Shown here: positions 52,642 through 61,275 of the stretch, one piece after another
Layout of the letters: each line of letters starts with the position of its first letter
How positions within the stretch are numbered: position 1 is the stretch's first letter
From: Paracnuella aquatica
Lineage (GTDB): Bacteria > Bacteroidota > Bacteroidia > Chitinophagales > Chitinophagaceae
DNA: 64,000 nt
Assembly: GCF_003332885.2 (NCBI RefSeq)
Contig: NZ_QOWJ01000010.1
Location: 62,001 to 126,000 of the forward strand
Reading direction: 5' to 3'
Program-made: the position numbers and the translations under genes
The notes under the pieces: generated by a model
Told to the model about the DNA's origin: nothing
What the model saw: only the letters and a program-made list of their open reading frames with translations
Database searches by the model: none

Positions 52642-54078
52642 GTGCTGAAAAAGCTGGATAAACTCATTATAAAAGCCTTTATCGGCCCGTTTGTGGCCAC
52701 GTTCTTCATCACGCTGCTGGTGCTGGTGATGCAGTTTTTCTGGCTGTATATCGACGATTTTGTGGGCAAAGGCCTGGGTGCCGGTGTCATTGCCGAATTT
52801 ATTTGGTACCAAAGTGCGGTGCTGGTGCCGCTGGCCCTGCCACTGGCGGTATTGCTGTCTTCGCTCATGACCTTTGGCAACCTGGGCGAAACCTACGAAC
52901 TGGTGGCCATCAAATCGGCAGGCATATCGCTGCTGCGGTTTATGCGGCCTCTTTTTTTTGTAACGCTGACCATTTGTTTCATCGCGTTTCTTTTTTCCAA
53001 CTACATCATTCCCGTAGCCAATCTCAAAAGCCGCACCCTGCTGGCTGATATCGTTTATGCAAAACCGTCATTCGACATCAAGGAAGGCGTTTTTTACGAT
53101 AAGATTTCGGGCTTCGCCATCAAGATCGGTAAAAAAGAACCGAACGACAGCGTAATCCGCGACATCATTATTTACGAACAGGCCGGTGCCAGTTTGCAGG
53201 ACAACTTTATCATTGCCGAAGACGGCGTGATGCGGATTTCGGACAACAAACGGTACCTGGAATTTATTTTAAAAAACGGCTGGCGCTACCAGGAGCGGGG
53301 CAACACCACGCAGGCCAACACCGAATTTGTGCGGCTTGGATTTGACCAATATACCAAGCAGTTCGACCTCAGTTCGTTCCAGTTTCAGCGCACCTCCGAC
53401 AGTGTCAACAAAAACAACCAGCGGATGCTGAGCATGCGCCAGTTGGGCGTGGCCATTGATTCGATCCGCAAAGACGCCAACAACTTTGCGCCGCAGGTGC
53501 GCCGCGATGTGTTGTCGTCGGCCGAGTTTCGTGCACACCTCGATAGCAATTGGGCGATCGCAGGAAAAGTGCCCGCAGTAAAATCGTTTAGCGAAATACT
53601 GCCCGACTCGATGCAACAAATGGTGCGGCAACGCAGCCAGGGCATTGTGCAGGCGCTTAAAAGCAACGGCGAGCTGGTGGTAACGCAATACAACGACCGT
53701 CAACGCGACCTGCGCAAATACCAGATTGAATGGCACCGCAAAATTTCGCTTTCGCTGGCCTGCCTCGTGCTGTTTTTAATTGGTGCGCCACTGGGTTCCA
53801 TTATTCGCAAAGGCGGCCTGGGCAGTCCCATGGTATTTTCCATCATCTTTTTCATGGTGTTTTATTTCCTGGGCACCTCCGGCGAAAAATTGTCCCGGGC
53901 GGGCTCGCTGCATCCGTTCAACGGCATGTGGCTTTCGTCGTATGTGCTGGTGCCCATCGGGCTGTTTTTAACGGTAAAAGCAGTGAACGACTCGCAGCTG
54001 TTCAACCGCGAATTTTACCAGCGGGCATGGAGCCGCTTTAAAGCAAGGCGGGCAGGCAAAACTGCAAAGCCCGCATAA
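52642..54078 (+). CDS. LptF/LptG-family permease
   Basis: A 478-residue inner-membrane protein of the YjgP/YjgQ family, the permease part of the LptBFG machine that extracts lipopolysaccharide from the inner membrane. Three helices precede a large periplasmic beta-jellyroll domain (residues ~110-370), and three helices follow (SLACLVLFLIGAPLGSIIRK, GSPMVFSIIFFMVFYFLG). Translation probably starts at GTG 52642 (MLKKLDKLIIKAFIGPF); no ATG is suitable, and TTG 52582 would extend into the repeat. Confidence 0.9.
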   Translation: MLKKLDKLIIKAFIGPFVATFFITLLVLVMQFFWLYIDDFVGKGLGAGVIAEFIWYQSAVLVPLALPLAVLLSSLMTFGNLGETYELVAIKSAGISLLRFMRPLFFVTLTICFIAFLFSNYIIPVANLKSRTLLADIVYAKPSFDIKEGVFYDKISGFAIKIGKKEPNDSVIRDIIIYEQAGASLQDNFIIAEDGVMRISDNKRYLEFILKNGWRYQERGNTTQANTEFVRLGFDQYTKQFDLSSFQFQRTSDSVNKNNQRMLSMRQLGVAIDSIRKDANNFAPQVRRDVLSSAEFRAHLDSNWAIAGKVPAVKSFSEILPDSMQQMVRQRSQGIVQALKSNGELVVTQYNDRQRDLRKYQIEWHRKISLSLACLVLFLIGAPLGSIIRKGGLGSPMVFSIIFFMVFYFLGTSGEKLSRAGSLHPFNGMWLSSYVLVPIGLFLTVKAVNDSQLFNREFYQRAWSRFKARRAGKTAKPA

Positions 54079-54159
54079 TTCCAATACCCGGTTTTTAGAA
54101 TTGTATGCGGCTGCGCCGCAGTTTTGCACGCAAATTGGTACACCCGTAATTTTTGTTGC

Positions 54160-54912
54160 ATGCATCGTTTAGCCAATCGAAGACAATTTTTGCTGCAAAC
54201 CGGAAAGGCGGGCATCGGTGCTTGCGCCGCGCTAAGTATGCCTGCGTTGGTTAGCTCTTGCGCAGTGGTGCGCCGGGTAAAAGGCCCAAGCGGCACAGGC
54301 TTCAAACAGGAGCCGCTGCCGTACACGTACGGCGCACTGAACAGCGCTATTGATGCGGCCACCATGGAGCTGCATTATACCAAACACGCAGCTAGCTATG
54401 CAGCCAACCTGCAGGATGCTGCAAAGGCCGAAGGTGTGGATACTTCGAAGCCGCTGGAAGATGTGTTGCGAAACATTAATCAATACTCCACTGCCATGCG
54501 CAACAATGCCGGCGGGCATTACAACCACGAACTATTTTGGAAAATCATGAGCCCACGCGGTGGCGGCCAGCCTATTGGTAGTTTGGCCACTGCCATTGAT
54601 GCATCGTTTGGTTCATTTGAAGCATTGAAAAATGGTCTGGCCGATGCCGGTAAAAATTTATTTGGTTCGGGCTGGGCATGGCTGGTGCTCGACGGAGATA
54701 AAAAGCTGCGCATTGGCGCTACGCCCAACCAGGACAATCCGCTGATGCCTGTTTCCGACCTCAAGGGCTTTCCATTATTGGGCCTCGATGTGTGGGAGCA
54801 TGCTTATTACATGCGCTACCAAAACCGCCGTGCCGATTACATTGAAAACTGGTGGCAGGTAGTGAACTGGGATTTTGTTGGTAAACGATACGCAGCAGCA
54901 TTTAGGAGTTGA
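54160..54912 (+). CDS. Exported Fe/Mn superoxide dismutase
   Basis: A 250-residue superoxide dismutase with an N-terminal export extension. Metal ligands lie in MELHYTKHAASY and NAGGHYNHELFW and in LDVWEHAYYMRYQNRRADYI; LFGSGWAWLV is the usual core motif. The N-terminus has a twin-arginine motif (NRRQFLLQTGKAG, R7-R8) and a lipobox (LVSSC34), so the enzyme is probably exported folded through Tat and anchored as a lipoprotein. This would protect the envelope from superoxide. A TAATTTTTG stretch ends four bases before the ATG. Confidence 0.9.
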   Translation: MHRLANRRQFLLQTGKAGIGACAALSMPALVSSCAVVRRVKGPSGTGFKQEPLPYTYGALNSAIDAATMELHYTKHAASYAANLQDAAKAEGVDTSKPLEDVLRNINQYSTAMRNNAGGHYNHELFWKIMSPRGGGQPIGSLATAIDASFGSFEALKNGLADAGKNLFGSGWAWLVLDGDKKLRIGATPNQDNPLMPVSDLKGFPLLGLDVWEHAYYMRYQNRRADYIENWWQVVNWDFVGKRYAAAFRS

Positions 54913-55184
54913 GGGTTGGCAGTTGGGAGTTGACAGTTGACGGTTGGTAGTTGATAGTTGATAGTGTTGAACGTGCAGGCTAATGTATTTGCACCAATAG
55001 TGATGCATCGAAAAGTGGCGTAAATATTGGCAGCAAAATCTTTCATCGAAAAACATTTTTACATGTCCCAACATTTTTCAACAACCAGCAAAACTCAATA
55101 CTGCCTTGATTCATTTCCTATAAATTACAATACTACAAAACCATAACTACCAACTATCAACTACCAACTCCTAATCTCAACTCC
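54909..55184. repeat. Large inverted repeat of AGTTGA words, family E copy 2
   Basis: The left tract (54909-54965) repeats GTTGGCAGTTGGGAGTTGAC-type words; the right tract (55143-55184) is its imperfect complement (CTACCAACTATCAACTACC). About 180 AT-rich bases lie between, with no gene. The element fills the whole gap between the superoxide dismutase and the cation efflux gene. Confidence 0.65.
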
Positions 55185-55185
55185 C

Positions 55186-56226
55186 ATGTCCCAACCCACA
55201 ACCGACAGCATCCAAAATATACGCCTGCAGCGCGGTATTGCCATTGCAGGTGCGGTACTGTTGGTGGTAAAGTTTGTGGCCTGGTCGCTAACACATTCGG
55301 TGGCGGTGCTAACCGATGCACTGGAAAGTATTGTAAATGTGGTGGCGGGTTTTATCGGGCTGTATAGCCTGCATGTATCGGCGCAGCCCCGAGATGCCAA
55401 CCATCCGTACGGGCATGGCAAAGCGGAATTTTTATCCGCCGCCATCGAAGGCACATTGGTGCTGTCGGCCGGCGCCATTATTTTGTACACGGCCGCAAAA
55501 AACTTCTTTTACCCACAGCCGCTGCAGGCGGTTGACACCGGCATCTACCTGGTGGGCGCCACCGCGGTGGTCAACTGGTTGCTGGGCAGCATTGCCTTGC
55601 GTCAAGGCCGCAAAACCGGTTCGCTGGCGCTGATGGCCAGTGGCCGCCACCTGCAAACCGATACCTGGTCTACCATCGGTATTATCCTTGGGCTGGTGCT
55701 TATTTCATTTACCGGCTGGCAATGGATCGATGCGGCGGTTGCGTTTGGTTTTGGCGCCTACATTGCCGTTACCGGTTATCGCATTGTACGCAAATCGGTG
55801 GCGGGCATTATGGACGAAGCCGACATGGAACTGCTCACCAAAATGACAACCGTGCTCAATGCGGCCCGCCGCGATGCATGGGTGGACCTGCACAACCTGC
55901 GGGTGATTAAATACGGCAATGTGCTGCACCTCGATTGCCACCTGACAGTGCCCTGGTATTTCAACGTACACCAGGCACATGAAGAAGTAGACCAACTGGC
56001 TGCCGTGGTGCGCAAAGAGTTTGGCGAAACCCTCGAGCTTTTTGTGCACTCCGATGGCTGCCTTTATTTTCAGTGCCCGCTCTGCGAAAAGAGGGCCTGC
56101 CCGGTGCGGCAGCATCCTTTTAAGGAAAAGCTGGTGTGGACCATGGACAATATTTTGCAAAACGAAAAGCACGGTTGGCACCAGGCCTCTGGCGACGATA
56201 CGGGCAACGCGGCAGCGCAGCCATAG
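55186..56226 (+). CDS. Cation diffusion facilitator transporter with C-terminal cysteine cluster
   Basis: A 346-residue zinc/iron-type CDF efflux protein. Six membrane helices in the first ~210 residues carry the metal-site motifs LTDALESIVNVV and HPYGHGKAEF, and a cytoplasmic ferredoxin-like domain follows (VDLHNLRVIKYGNVLHLDCH). After it comes an extra segment with C292-X4-C-X2-C-X4-C305 (DGCLYFQCPLCEKRACP), not part of standard CDF proteins as I know them, which may bind a metal. It exports divalent metal in exchange for protons. Confidence 0.9.
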   Translation: MSQPTTDSIQNIRLQRGIAIAGAVLLVVKFVAWSLTHSVAVLTDALESIVNVVAGFIGLYSLHVSAQPRDANHPYGHGKAEFLSAAIEGTLVLSAGAIILYTAAKNFFYPQPLQAVDTGIYLVGATAVVNWLLGSIALRQGRKTGSLALMASGRHLQTDTWSTIGIILGLVLISFTGWQWIDAAVAFGFGAYIAVTGYRIVRKSVAGIMDEADMELLTKMTTVLNAARRDAWVDLHNLRVIKYGNVLHLDCHLTVPWYFNVHQAHEEVDQLAAVVRKEFGETLELFVHSDGCLYFQCPLCEKRACPVRQHPFKEKLVWTMDNILQNEKHGWHQASGDDTGNAAAQP

Positions 56227-56274
56227 CCGCCCAATCCTTCGTAAATTGCGCCGTATACAATTCAAGCTCATTAT

Positions 56275-56667
56275 ATGCAAACAACCACCACCTGGAAAAG
56301 CGGCAACGCATTTACCAGCACATACAAAGGCGAACAAATTGAAATTGACGGCGACGGGTTTAGCCCCAAGGCGCTGTTGCTTACCGGCTTGGCCGGCTGC
56401 TCCGGCATCGACCTGGTAAGCCTGTTGGAAAAAATGCGGGTGCCTTTTGGATCTGTTGCAATTGACGCCGTTACCGAGCAAACCGACGAACATCCACGGG
56501 TTTTTAAAGCCATCAACCTGGTGTACCGGGTGCAAACCGGCGAGGAAAACCGGGATAAAGTGGCCAAGGCCATCGACCTGTCGCTGGAAAAATATTGTGG
56601 CGTGGCCGCCATGTTGCAAAAGAACAGCCCGATCACGTACACCATCGAGCTGCTGCCGGCTGCATAA
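56275..56667 (+). CDS. OsmC-family protein
   Basis: A 130-residue OsmC/Ohr-fold protein. The two conserved cysteines appear in LTGLAGCSGIDLVSLL (residue ~42) and LEKYCGVAAML. OsmC-like proteins are thiol peroxidases for organic peroxides; the small YhfA-like subgroup fits best by length. Neighbouring antioxidant genes (superoxide dismutase, peroxiredoxin) suit this role. Confidence 0.9.
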   Translation: MQTTTTWKSGNAFTSTYKGEQIEIDGDGFSPKALLLTGLAGCSGIDLVSLLEKMRVPFGSVAIDAVTEQTDEHPRVFKAINLVYRVQTGEENRDKVAKAIDLSLEKYCGVAAMLQKNSPITYTIELLPAA

Positions 56668-56713
56668 CGTGGCACATTTGATAAACCTCAGCGGTACAAC
56701 TGCAGGTGTGGCC

Positions 56714-56721
56714 TACCTTTG
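56714..56721 (+). promoter_or_regulatory. -7 promoter element of the third Rrf2 gene
   Basis: TACCTTTG matches TAnnTTTG and lies 20 bases before the ATG at 56742. Confidence 0.55.
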
Positions 56722-56741
56722 AACGGGCAAATCCATATCAG

Positions 56742-57191
56742 ATGCTAACGAAAAAAGCCTATTACGCGTTTCAGGCGCTTACCCACCTGGTAGAAAGATA
56801 TAACGAAGGGCCGGTGCTGATTTCAGAGATTTCGGAGGAACGGAAAATTCCGCTGAAGTTTCTGGAAAACATCCTGCTGCACCTCAAAAACACGGGCATT
56901 CTTGACTCTAAGAAAGGCAAGGGCGGCGGTTATTTTTTAAAAGCGCACCCTTCCGAAACCCGCATTGCCAAAGTGTTTCGGCTCATTGACGGGCCCATTG
57001 CCATGCTGCCCTGCGTGAGCCTTTATTTTTACCAGCGCTGCGAAAACTGCAACGAAAAATTTTGCGGCCTCCACGACATCCTGGTGGAAGTGCGGGATGC
57101 TACTTTGGCCATCATGGAAAACCGAACGCTGGCCGACCTGGTGGCAAAGGACCGCAACCCGGTGGCAGGATTGGTGCCACCAAAAATGTGA
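56742..57191 (+). CDS. Rrf2-family regulator of the sulfur assimilation region
   Basis: A 149-residue Rrf2 regulator. Winged helix at residues 1-65 (MLTKKAYYAFQALTHLVERY; LLHLKNTGILDSKKGKGGGYF). The cysteines are arranged as C-X2-C-X4-C (RCENCNEKFCGLH), different from the C-X6-C-X5-C of the two nitrosative-type Rrf2 proteins in this window. Upstream of peroxiredoxin and cysHDN, it may be a CymR- or IscR-like controller of sulfur metabolism, by inference. ATG 56742 begins the helix-turn-helix. Confidence 0.87.
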   Translation: MLTKKAYYAFQALTHLVERYNEGPVLISEISEERKIPLKFLENILLHLKNTGILDSKKGKGGGYFLKAHPSETRIAKVFRLIDGPIAMLPCVSLYFYQRCENCNEKFCGLHDILVEVRDATLAIMENRTLADLVAKDRNPVAGLVPPKM

Positions 57192-57267
57192 AAAAAGTCT
57201 ACTCGTTTGGTAGGGTAGTTATTCCGCATTACTTTTACACCCATTGTTCACCAAAAAACCAATCAGT

Positions 57268-57909
57268 ATGTCATTACGTTTAGGCGATATTGTTCCCAAC
57301 TTTCAGGCAGAAACCACCAACGGCCCCATCGATTTCTACGAATTTCTGGGCGATAGCTGGGGCATCCTTTTTTCGCACCCTGCCGATTACACCCCGGTAT
57401 GCACCACCGAGCTGGGCTTTACAGCCAAGCTGGGCGAAGAGTTTGCGAAGCGTAATGTAAAAGTGCTGGCCGTAAGTGTTGATCCACTGGAATCGCACCA
57501 CGGTTGGAAAAAGGACATTGAAGAAACACAGGGCTGCCTGGTCAACTTCCCCATCATTGCCGATGAGAATAAAGTTGTAGCCGGCTTGTACGACATGATC
57601 CACCCCAACGCTTCTGAAAAAGCAACGGTGCGTTCCTTGTTCGTGATCGGGCCCGACAAAAAACTGAAACTGAGCATCACTTACCCTGCCTCTACCGGCC
57701 GCAACTTCAACGAAGTGCTGCGTGTGGTAGACTCACTGCAACTGACCGCCAACTATAGCGTGGCTACACCTGCCAATTGGAACCACGGCGAAGACGTGAT
57801 TGTAGTGCCCGCAGTAAGTACTGAAGATGCCATCAAAAAATTCCCTAAAGGCGTAAAAGTGGTGAAGCCTTACCTGCGCTATACCCCTCAGCCAAACGTG
57901 GAGTCTTAA
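57268..57909 (+). CDS. 1-Cys peroxiredoxin (Prx6 type)
   Basis: A 213-residue peroxidase that reduces peroxides with an external thiol. The active-site motif HPADYTPVCTTE places the peroxidatic cysteine at C45. The Prx6-like long C-terminal domain (RVVDSLQLTANYSVATPANW) and lack of a second resolving cysteine support the 1-Cys class. ATG 57268 begins the thioredoxin fold; the upstream frame adds no domain. It lies between an Rrf2 regulator and the cys genes. Confidence 0.93.
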   Translation: MSLRLGDIVPNFQAETTNGPIDFYEFLGDSWGILFSHPADYTPVCTTELGFTAKLGEEFAKRNVKVLAVSVDPLESHHGWKKDIEETQGCLVNFPIIADENKVVAGLYDMIHPNASEKATVRSLFVIGPDKKLKLSITYPASTGRNFNEVLRVVDSLQLTANYSVATPANWNHGEDVIVVPAVSTEDAIKKFPKGVKVVKPYLRYTPQPNVES

Positions 57910-57919
57910 TTAGCATAGA

Positions 57920-57993
57920 TTATTGATTACTTATTATTGATTATTCAGACTTGTAAAAGATGCTATTAGTAATGAATAATAAGTAATCAATAA
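57920..57993. repeat. AT-rich palindrome, family G
   Basis: Perfect 19-bp arms TTATTGATTACTTATTATT (57920-57938) and its complement (57975-57993). Related words occur at 10314-10363 and 50322-50348. No T run is present; it lies between the peroxiredoxin and cysH. Confidence 0.8.
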
Positions 57994-58033
57994 TTATTAA
58001 AAATACCATTGCAGCAAAACTGCAAACCCGCTC

Positions 58034-58732
58034 ATGCAATCCCTGGAACATTTACAAAACCTCTACGCAACCGAGCCGATAGAAGTGGCGTTGCAAAAAA
58101 CAGCGCAGCTTTTTCCCGGCCGCGTTAAGTTTTCTTCGTCGCTGGGCCAGGAAGACCAGGTACTAACGGACATCATTGCCCGAAATAAGATTGGCATCAC
58201 CATTTTTTCCATCGATACCGGTCGCCTTTTTAACGAGGTGTACGAAACCATGGAAAAAACCGAGGCCCGCTACAAAATGAAGTACCAGGTGTTTTTTCCG
58301 CAAGCCGATGCCGTGCAAAACATGGTGCAGGAGCGGGGCATCAACCTGTTTTACGATTCGGTTGAAAACCGCCAGACCTGCTGCGGCATACGCAAAGTAG
58401 AGCCGCTGAACCGGGCCCTTGCCGATGCCGATGTATGGATTACCGGCCTGCGTGCCGAGCAGAACGACCACCGCAAATCGGTGCCTATGGTGGAGTGGCT
58501 GCCGGAAAAAAACATGTACAAGATCAACCCGTTGCTGCACTGGAGCTACGATGAAATGATCGGGTACATCAAACAAAACAACGTGCCGTACAACCCGCTG
58601 CACGACAAAGGTTTTATCTCCATTGGCTGTGCACCCTGCACCCGCGCCATCGAACCCGGCGAAGACCCGCGTGCCGGCCGCTGGTGGTGGGAGGCATCGC
58701 ACAAAGAGTGCGGGCTGCATCTGGTTAAATAG
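58034..58732 (+). CDS. cysH: Adenylyl-sulfate/phosphoadenylyl-sulfate reductase
   Basis: A 232-residue enzyme that reduces activated sulfate (APS or PAPS) to sulfite with thioredoxin. The iron-sulfur cluster cysteines C116-C117 (TCCGIRK) and C199-C202 (IGCAPCTRAI) mark the [4Fe-4S] type, which normally uses APS directly. No APS kinase gene (cysC) is in the window, which agrees with APS as substrate. It is followed by a short hairpin and cysD. Confidence 0.95.
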   Translation: MQSLEHLQNLYATEPIEVALQKTAQLFPGRVKFSSSLGQEDQVLTDIIARNKIGITIFSIDTGRLFNEVYETMEKTEARYKMKYQVFFPQADAVQNMVQERGINLFYDSVENRQTCCGIRKVEPLNRALADADVWITGLRAEQNDHRKSVPMVEWLPEKNMYKINPLLHWSYDEMIGYIKQNNVPYNPLHDKGFISIGCAPCTRAIEPGEDPRAGRWWWEASHKECGLHLVK

Positions 58733-58739
58733 TTAGCAT

Positions 58740-58770
58740 AAGATTCCATCTCTTCAAGAGATGGAATCTT
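58740..58770 (+). promoter_or_regulatory. Intercistronic hairpin between cysH and cysD
   Basis: A perfect 14-bp stem AAGATTCCATCTCT (58740-58753) with its complement (58757-58770) and a three-base loop. Only a short AT-rich tail follows, so it may stabilise or partly terminate the mRNA. Confidence 0.7.
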
Positions 58771-58789
58771 TATAAAATATACTTCCGAA

Positions 58790-59698
58790 ATGAGTGCATT
58801 GAACTTAAATAAATTTCCCCGCGAACTGGAGCACGAAGCCATCTACATCATTCGCGAGGTGGCGGCGCAGTTTGAGCGTCCGGCCCTCTTGTTCTCCGGC
58901 GGCAAAGATTCCATTACACTGGTGCAACTGGCCCGCAAGGCTTTTTATCCTGCCAAGGTTCCGTTCCCGATGCTGCACATCGATACCGGCCACAACTTTC
59001 CCGAAACCATCGAGTTTCGCGACTGGCTGGCAAAAGAAAGCGGCATGCAACTGATTGTGCGCTATGTGCAGGATTCCATCGACCAGGGAAAAGTGAAAGA
59101 AGAAACCGGTAAATATGCCAGCCGCAACATGCTGCAAACCGTAACCCTGCTCGACGCCATTGAAGAACTGAAGTTTGATGCCTGCATTGGCGGCGCCCGC
59201 CGCGATGAAGAAAAGGCCCGCGCCAAGGAACGCATCTTTTCTGTTCGCGACGATTTTGGCCAGTGGGATTCGAAAAAGCAACGCCCCGAATTGTTTGATA
59301 TGCTCAATGGCAAGATTAATGTAGGCGAAAACGTTCGGGTGTTTCCTATTTCCAACTGGACGGAACTCGATGTTTGGAATTATATCCGCGAAGAAGGCAT
59401 GGACATTCCTTCCATTTATTTTTCGCACCAACGCGAAATTATTGAACGCGATGGCCTGTACTGGCCCACGTCGCCCTACCTCAATACATCGGAAGATGAA
59501 GTGCCATTCAAGGCCACCGTTCGCTTCCGCACCGTAGGCGATATGACCTGCACCGCCGCTGTCCTTTCCGAAGCCGTTACACTCGATAAGATCATCGAAG
59601 AGATCCGCGAGGCAACCATCTCCGAACGGGGGGCCCGCATCGACGATAAACGCTCCGAAGCAGCCATGGAAAAAAGAAAGCAAGTAGGATATTTCTAG
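58790..59698 (+). CDS. cysD: Sulfate adenylyltransferase subunit 2
   Basis: CysD forms APS from sulfate and ATP, driven by the GTPase CysN. The 302-residue protein has the PP-loop SGGKDSITLVQL near residue 36 and the family block GGARRDEEKARAKERIFSVR (quoted within 20 residues), with the C-terminal ATISERGARIDDKRSEAAME. It lies between cysH and cysN. Confidence 0.97.
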   Translation: MSALNLNKFPRELEHEAIYIIREVAAQFERPALLFSGGKDSITLVQLARKAFYPAKVPFPMLHIDTGHNFPETIEFRDWLAKESGMQLIVRYVQDSIDQGKVKEETGKYASRNMLQTVTLLDAIEELKFDACIGGARRDEEKARAKERIFSVRDDFGQWDSKKQRPELFDMLNGKINVGENVRVFPISNWTELDVWNYIREEGMDIPSIYFSHQREIIERDGLYWPTSPYLNTSEDEVPFKATVRFRTVGDMTCTAAVLSEAVTLDKIIEEIREATISERGARIDDKRSEAAMEKRKQVGYF

Positions 59699-59728
59699 TT
59701 AATAGTTAGCAGTTGACAGTTGGTAGTA
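59699..59728. repeat. AGTTGACAGTTG-word repeat, family E copy 3
   Basis: A short tract, GTTAGCAGTTGACAGTTGG, directly after the cysD stop codon, related to the copies at 18801 and 54909. Confidence 0.55.
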
Positions 59729-59845
59729 GTATGTAGCGGGCCCATGTGCTGCTATTGAGCTCCGGTTGCGTCGCACACTGCATCGTTCGGTAATGCTGTT
59801 CACCAAACCGCAGCAATCATTAAATCAGACATCAGAAATCATTAT

Positions 59846-61090
59846 ATGGACGTTTTACGTTTAGCAACAGCAGGCAGTGTGGATGATGGCAAAAGCACCC
59901 TCATCGGCCGCCTGTTGTACGATACCAAATCCATCACCAAAGACAAGCTGGAAGCGGTGGAAGCATCGAGCCAGCGCAAGGGCCTCGACTTTGTGGATCT
60001 GTCGCTCCTCACCGATGGCCTGATTGCCGAAAGGGAACAAGGCATTACCATTGATGTGGCGCATATTTATTTTGCTACCGACACCCGCAAATACATTATT
60101 GCCGATACACCGGGCCATGTGGAGTACACCCGCAACATGATTACTGGCGCATCCAATGCCGAAGCTTCAATTGTGTTGGTTGATGCCCGAAATGGTGTAA
60201 GCGAACAAACCCGCCGGCACCTGTTTATTTCTTCCCTGCTGGAGATTGATCACGTAGTTGTAGCAGTAAATAAAATGGACCTGGTGAATTATGACCAGGC
60301 CACTTTTGAAAGCATAAAAGCAAACGTAGAAGGCCTGGCAGAAAAGATCGGTTTTAAAGGTGAGCTCACCTTTATTCCGCTGGCTGCAAAGTATGGAGAT
60401 AATGTAGTAACACCATCGGAAAACATGTCTTGGTACAGCGGGCAGCCGCTGCTGCAATACCTCGAAAGCATCCCGGTGCACAAACGCGATGATGCACTGC
60501 CCGCAAGGTTTCATGTGCAGGCAGTTATTCGTCCGCACAGCGATGAGTACCACGACTTCCGCGGTTATACAGGCAAGTTGGTGAGTGGTTCGCTGGCGGT
60601 GGGGCAACGTGTTTCCGTACTGCCTTCGCTCAAAGAATCGGCCATCAAAGCCATTTATGCCGGCGATAAAAAAGTGGAAGGGGCACATGCCGGCGAAAGT
60701 TTGAGCATTGAACTGGAAGATGATGTGGACATTAGCCGTGGCAACACTTTGGTGCCCGTTGGCGTGCCGCACCAGCAACTAAGCCAGTTTTCGGCCAAGC
60801 TTACCTGGATGGACGAACAGCCGCTTACTGCAGGCAAAACCTTTTTGCTGCAGCATGGTGTAAACCGCATTAAAGCAAAGCTCAATTCGTTTGCACACGT
60901 CATCGACATGAACACCATCGAGGAAAAAGGCGATGTGCGGGAATTCAAGCTCAATGATATTGGCGAGGTAAACATCAAAACCGCCAAGCCCATTTTTGCC
61001 GACCGCTACGCTGATAACCCACGCAACGGTGCATTTATCTTGATTGATGAATACAGCAACAACACGGTTGCGGTTGGTTTTATTTTGTAA
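59846..61090 (+). CDS. cysN: Sulfate adenylyltransferase subunit 1
   Basis: CysN is an elongation-factor-like GTPase that drives APS formation by CysD. The 414-residue protein shows GSVDDGKSTLIGRLLYD, DTPGHVEYTRNM and VNKMDLV for GTP binding, then two beta-barrel domains. It ends without the APS kinase domain that is fused in CysNC proteins. It is the last gene of the cys group. Confidence 0.96.
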   Translation: MDVLRLATAGSVDDGKSTLIGRLLYDTKSITKDKLEAVEASSQRKGLDFVDLSLLTDGLIAEREQGITIDVAHIYFATDTRKYIIADTPGHVEYTRNMITGASNAEASIVLVDARNGVSEQTRRHLFISSLLEIDHVVVAVNKMDLVNYDQATFESIKANVEGLAEKIGFKGELTFIPLAAKYGDNVVTPSENMSWYSGQPLLQYLESIPVHKRDDALPARFHVQAVIRPHSDEYHDFRGYTGKLVSGSLAVGQRVSVLPSLKESAIKAIYAGDKKVEGAHAGESLSIELEDDVDISRGNTLVPVGVPHQQLSQFSAKLTWMDEQPLTAGKTFLLQHGVNRIKAKLNSFAHVIDMNTIEEKGDVREFKLNDIGEVNIKTAKPIFADRYADNPRNGAFILIDEYSNNTVAVGFIL

Positions 61091-61144
61091 AAATTTTTTT
61101 ATCCACCTGCTATCAAAGTAGCGCTCTGCCGAGCAGTAACGTCA

Positions 61145-61220
61145 TGCCGAACTTGTTTCGGCATCTCCTCTAATCTGCGGCGTTTCTGAATGTGGAGGAG
61201 TTACCGAAACAAGTTCGGCA
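61145..61220. repeat. Palindromic repeat, family B copy 2
   Basis: Perfect 17-bp arms TGCCGAACTTGTTTCGG (61145-61161) and its complement (61204-61220), plus an inner TCTCCTC / GAGGAG pair. The left half repeats the element at 29500. Confidence 0.85.
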
Positions 61221-61275
61221 CGACAAAGCCAAAGTTCAAAGACACAATACGATATCGAGTTGGTATTAGTTGATT

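Noticed and set aside
54909-55184. The AGTTGA-word inverted repeat as a CRISPR array
   Set aside because: The repeats are degenerate, adjacent and inverted, with no regular spacers.
58805-59683. A 292-codon open frame opposite cysD
   Set aside because: It is antisense to a certain gene, and the composition is typical of mirrored coding DNA.
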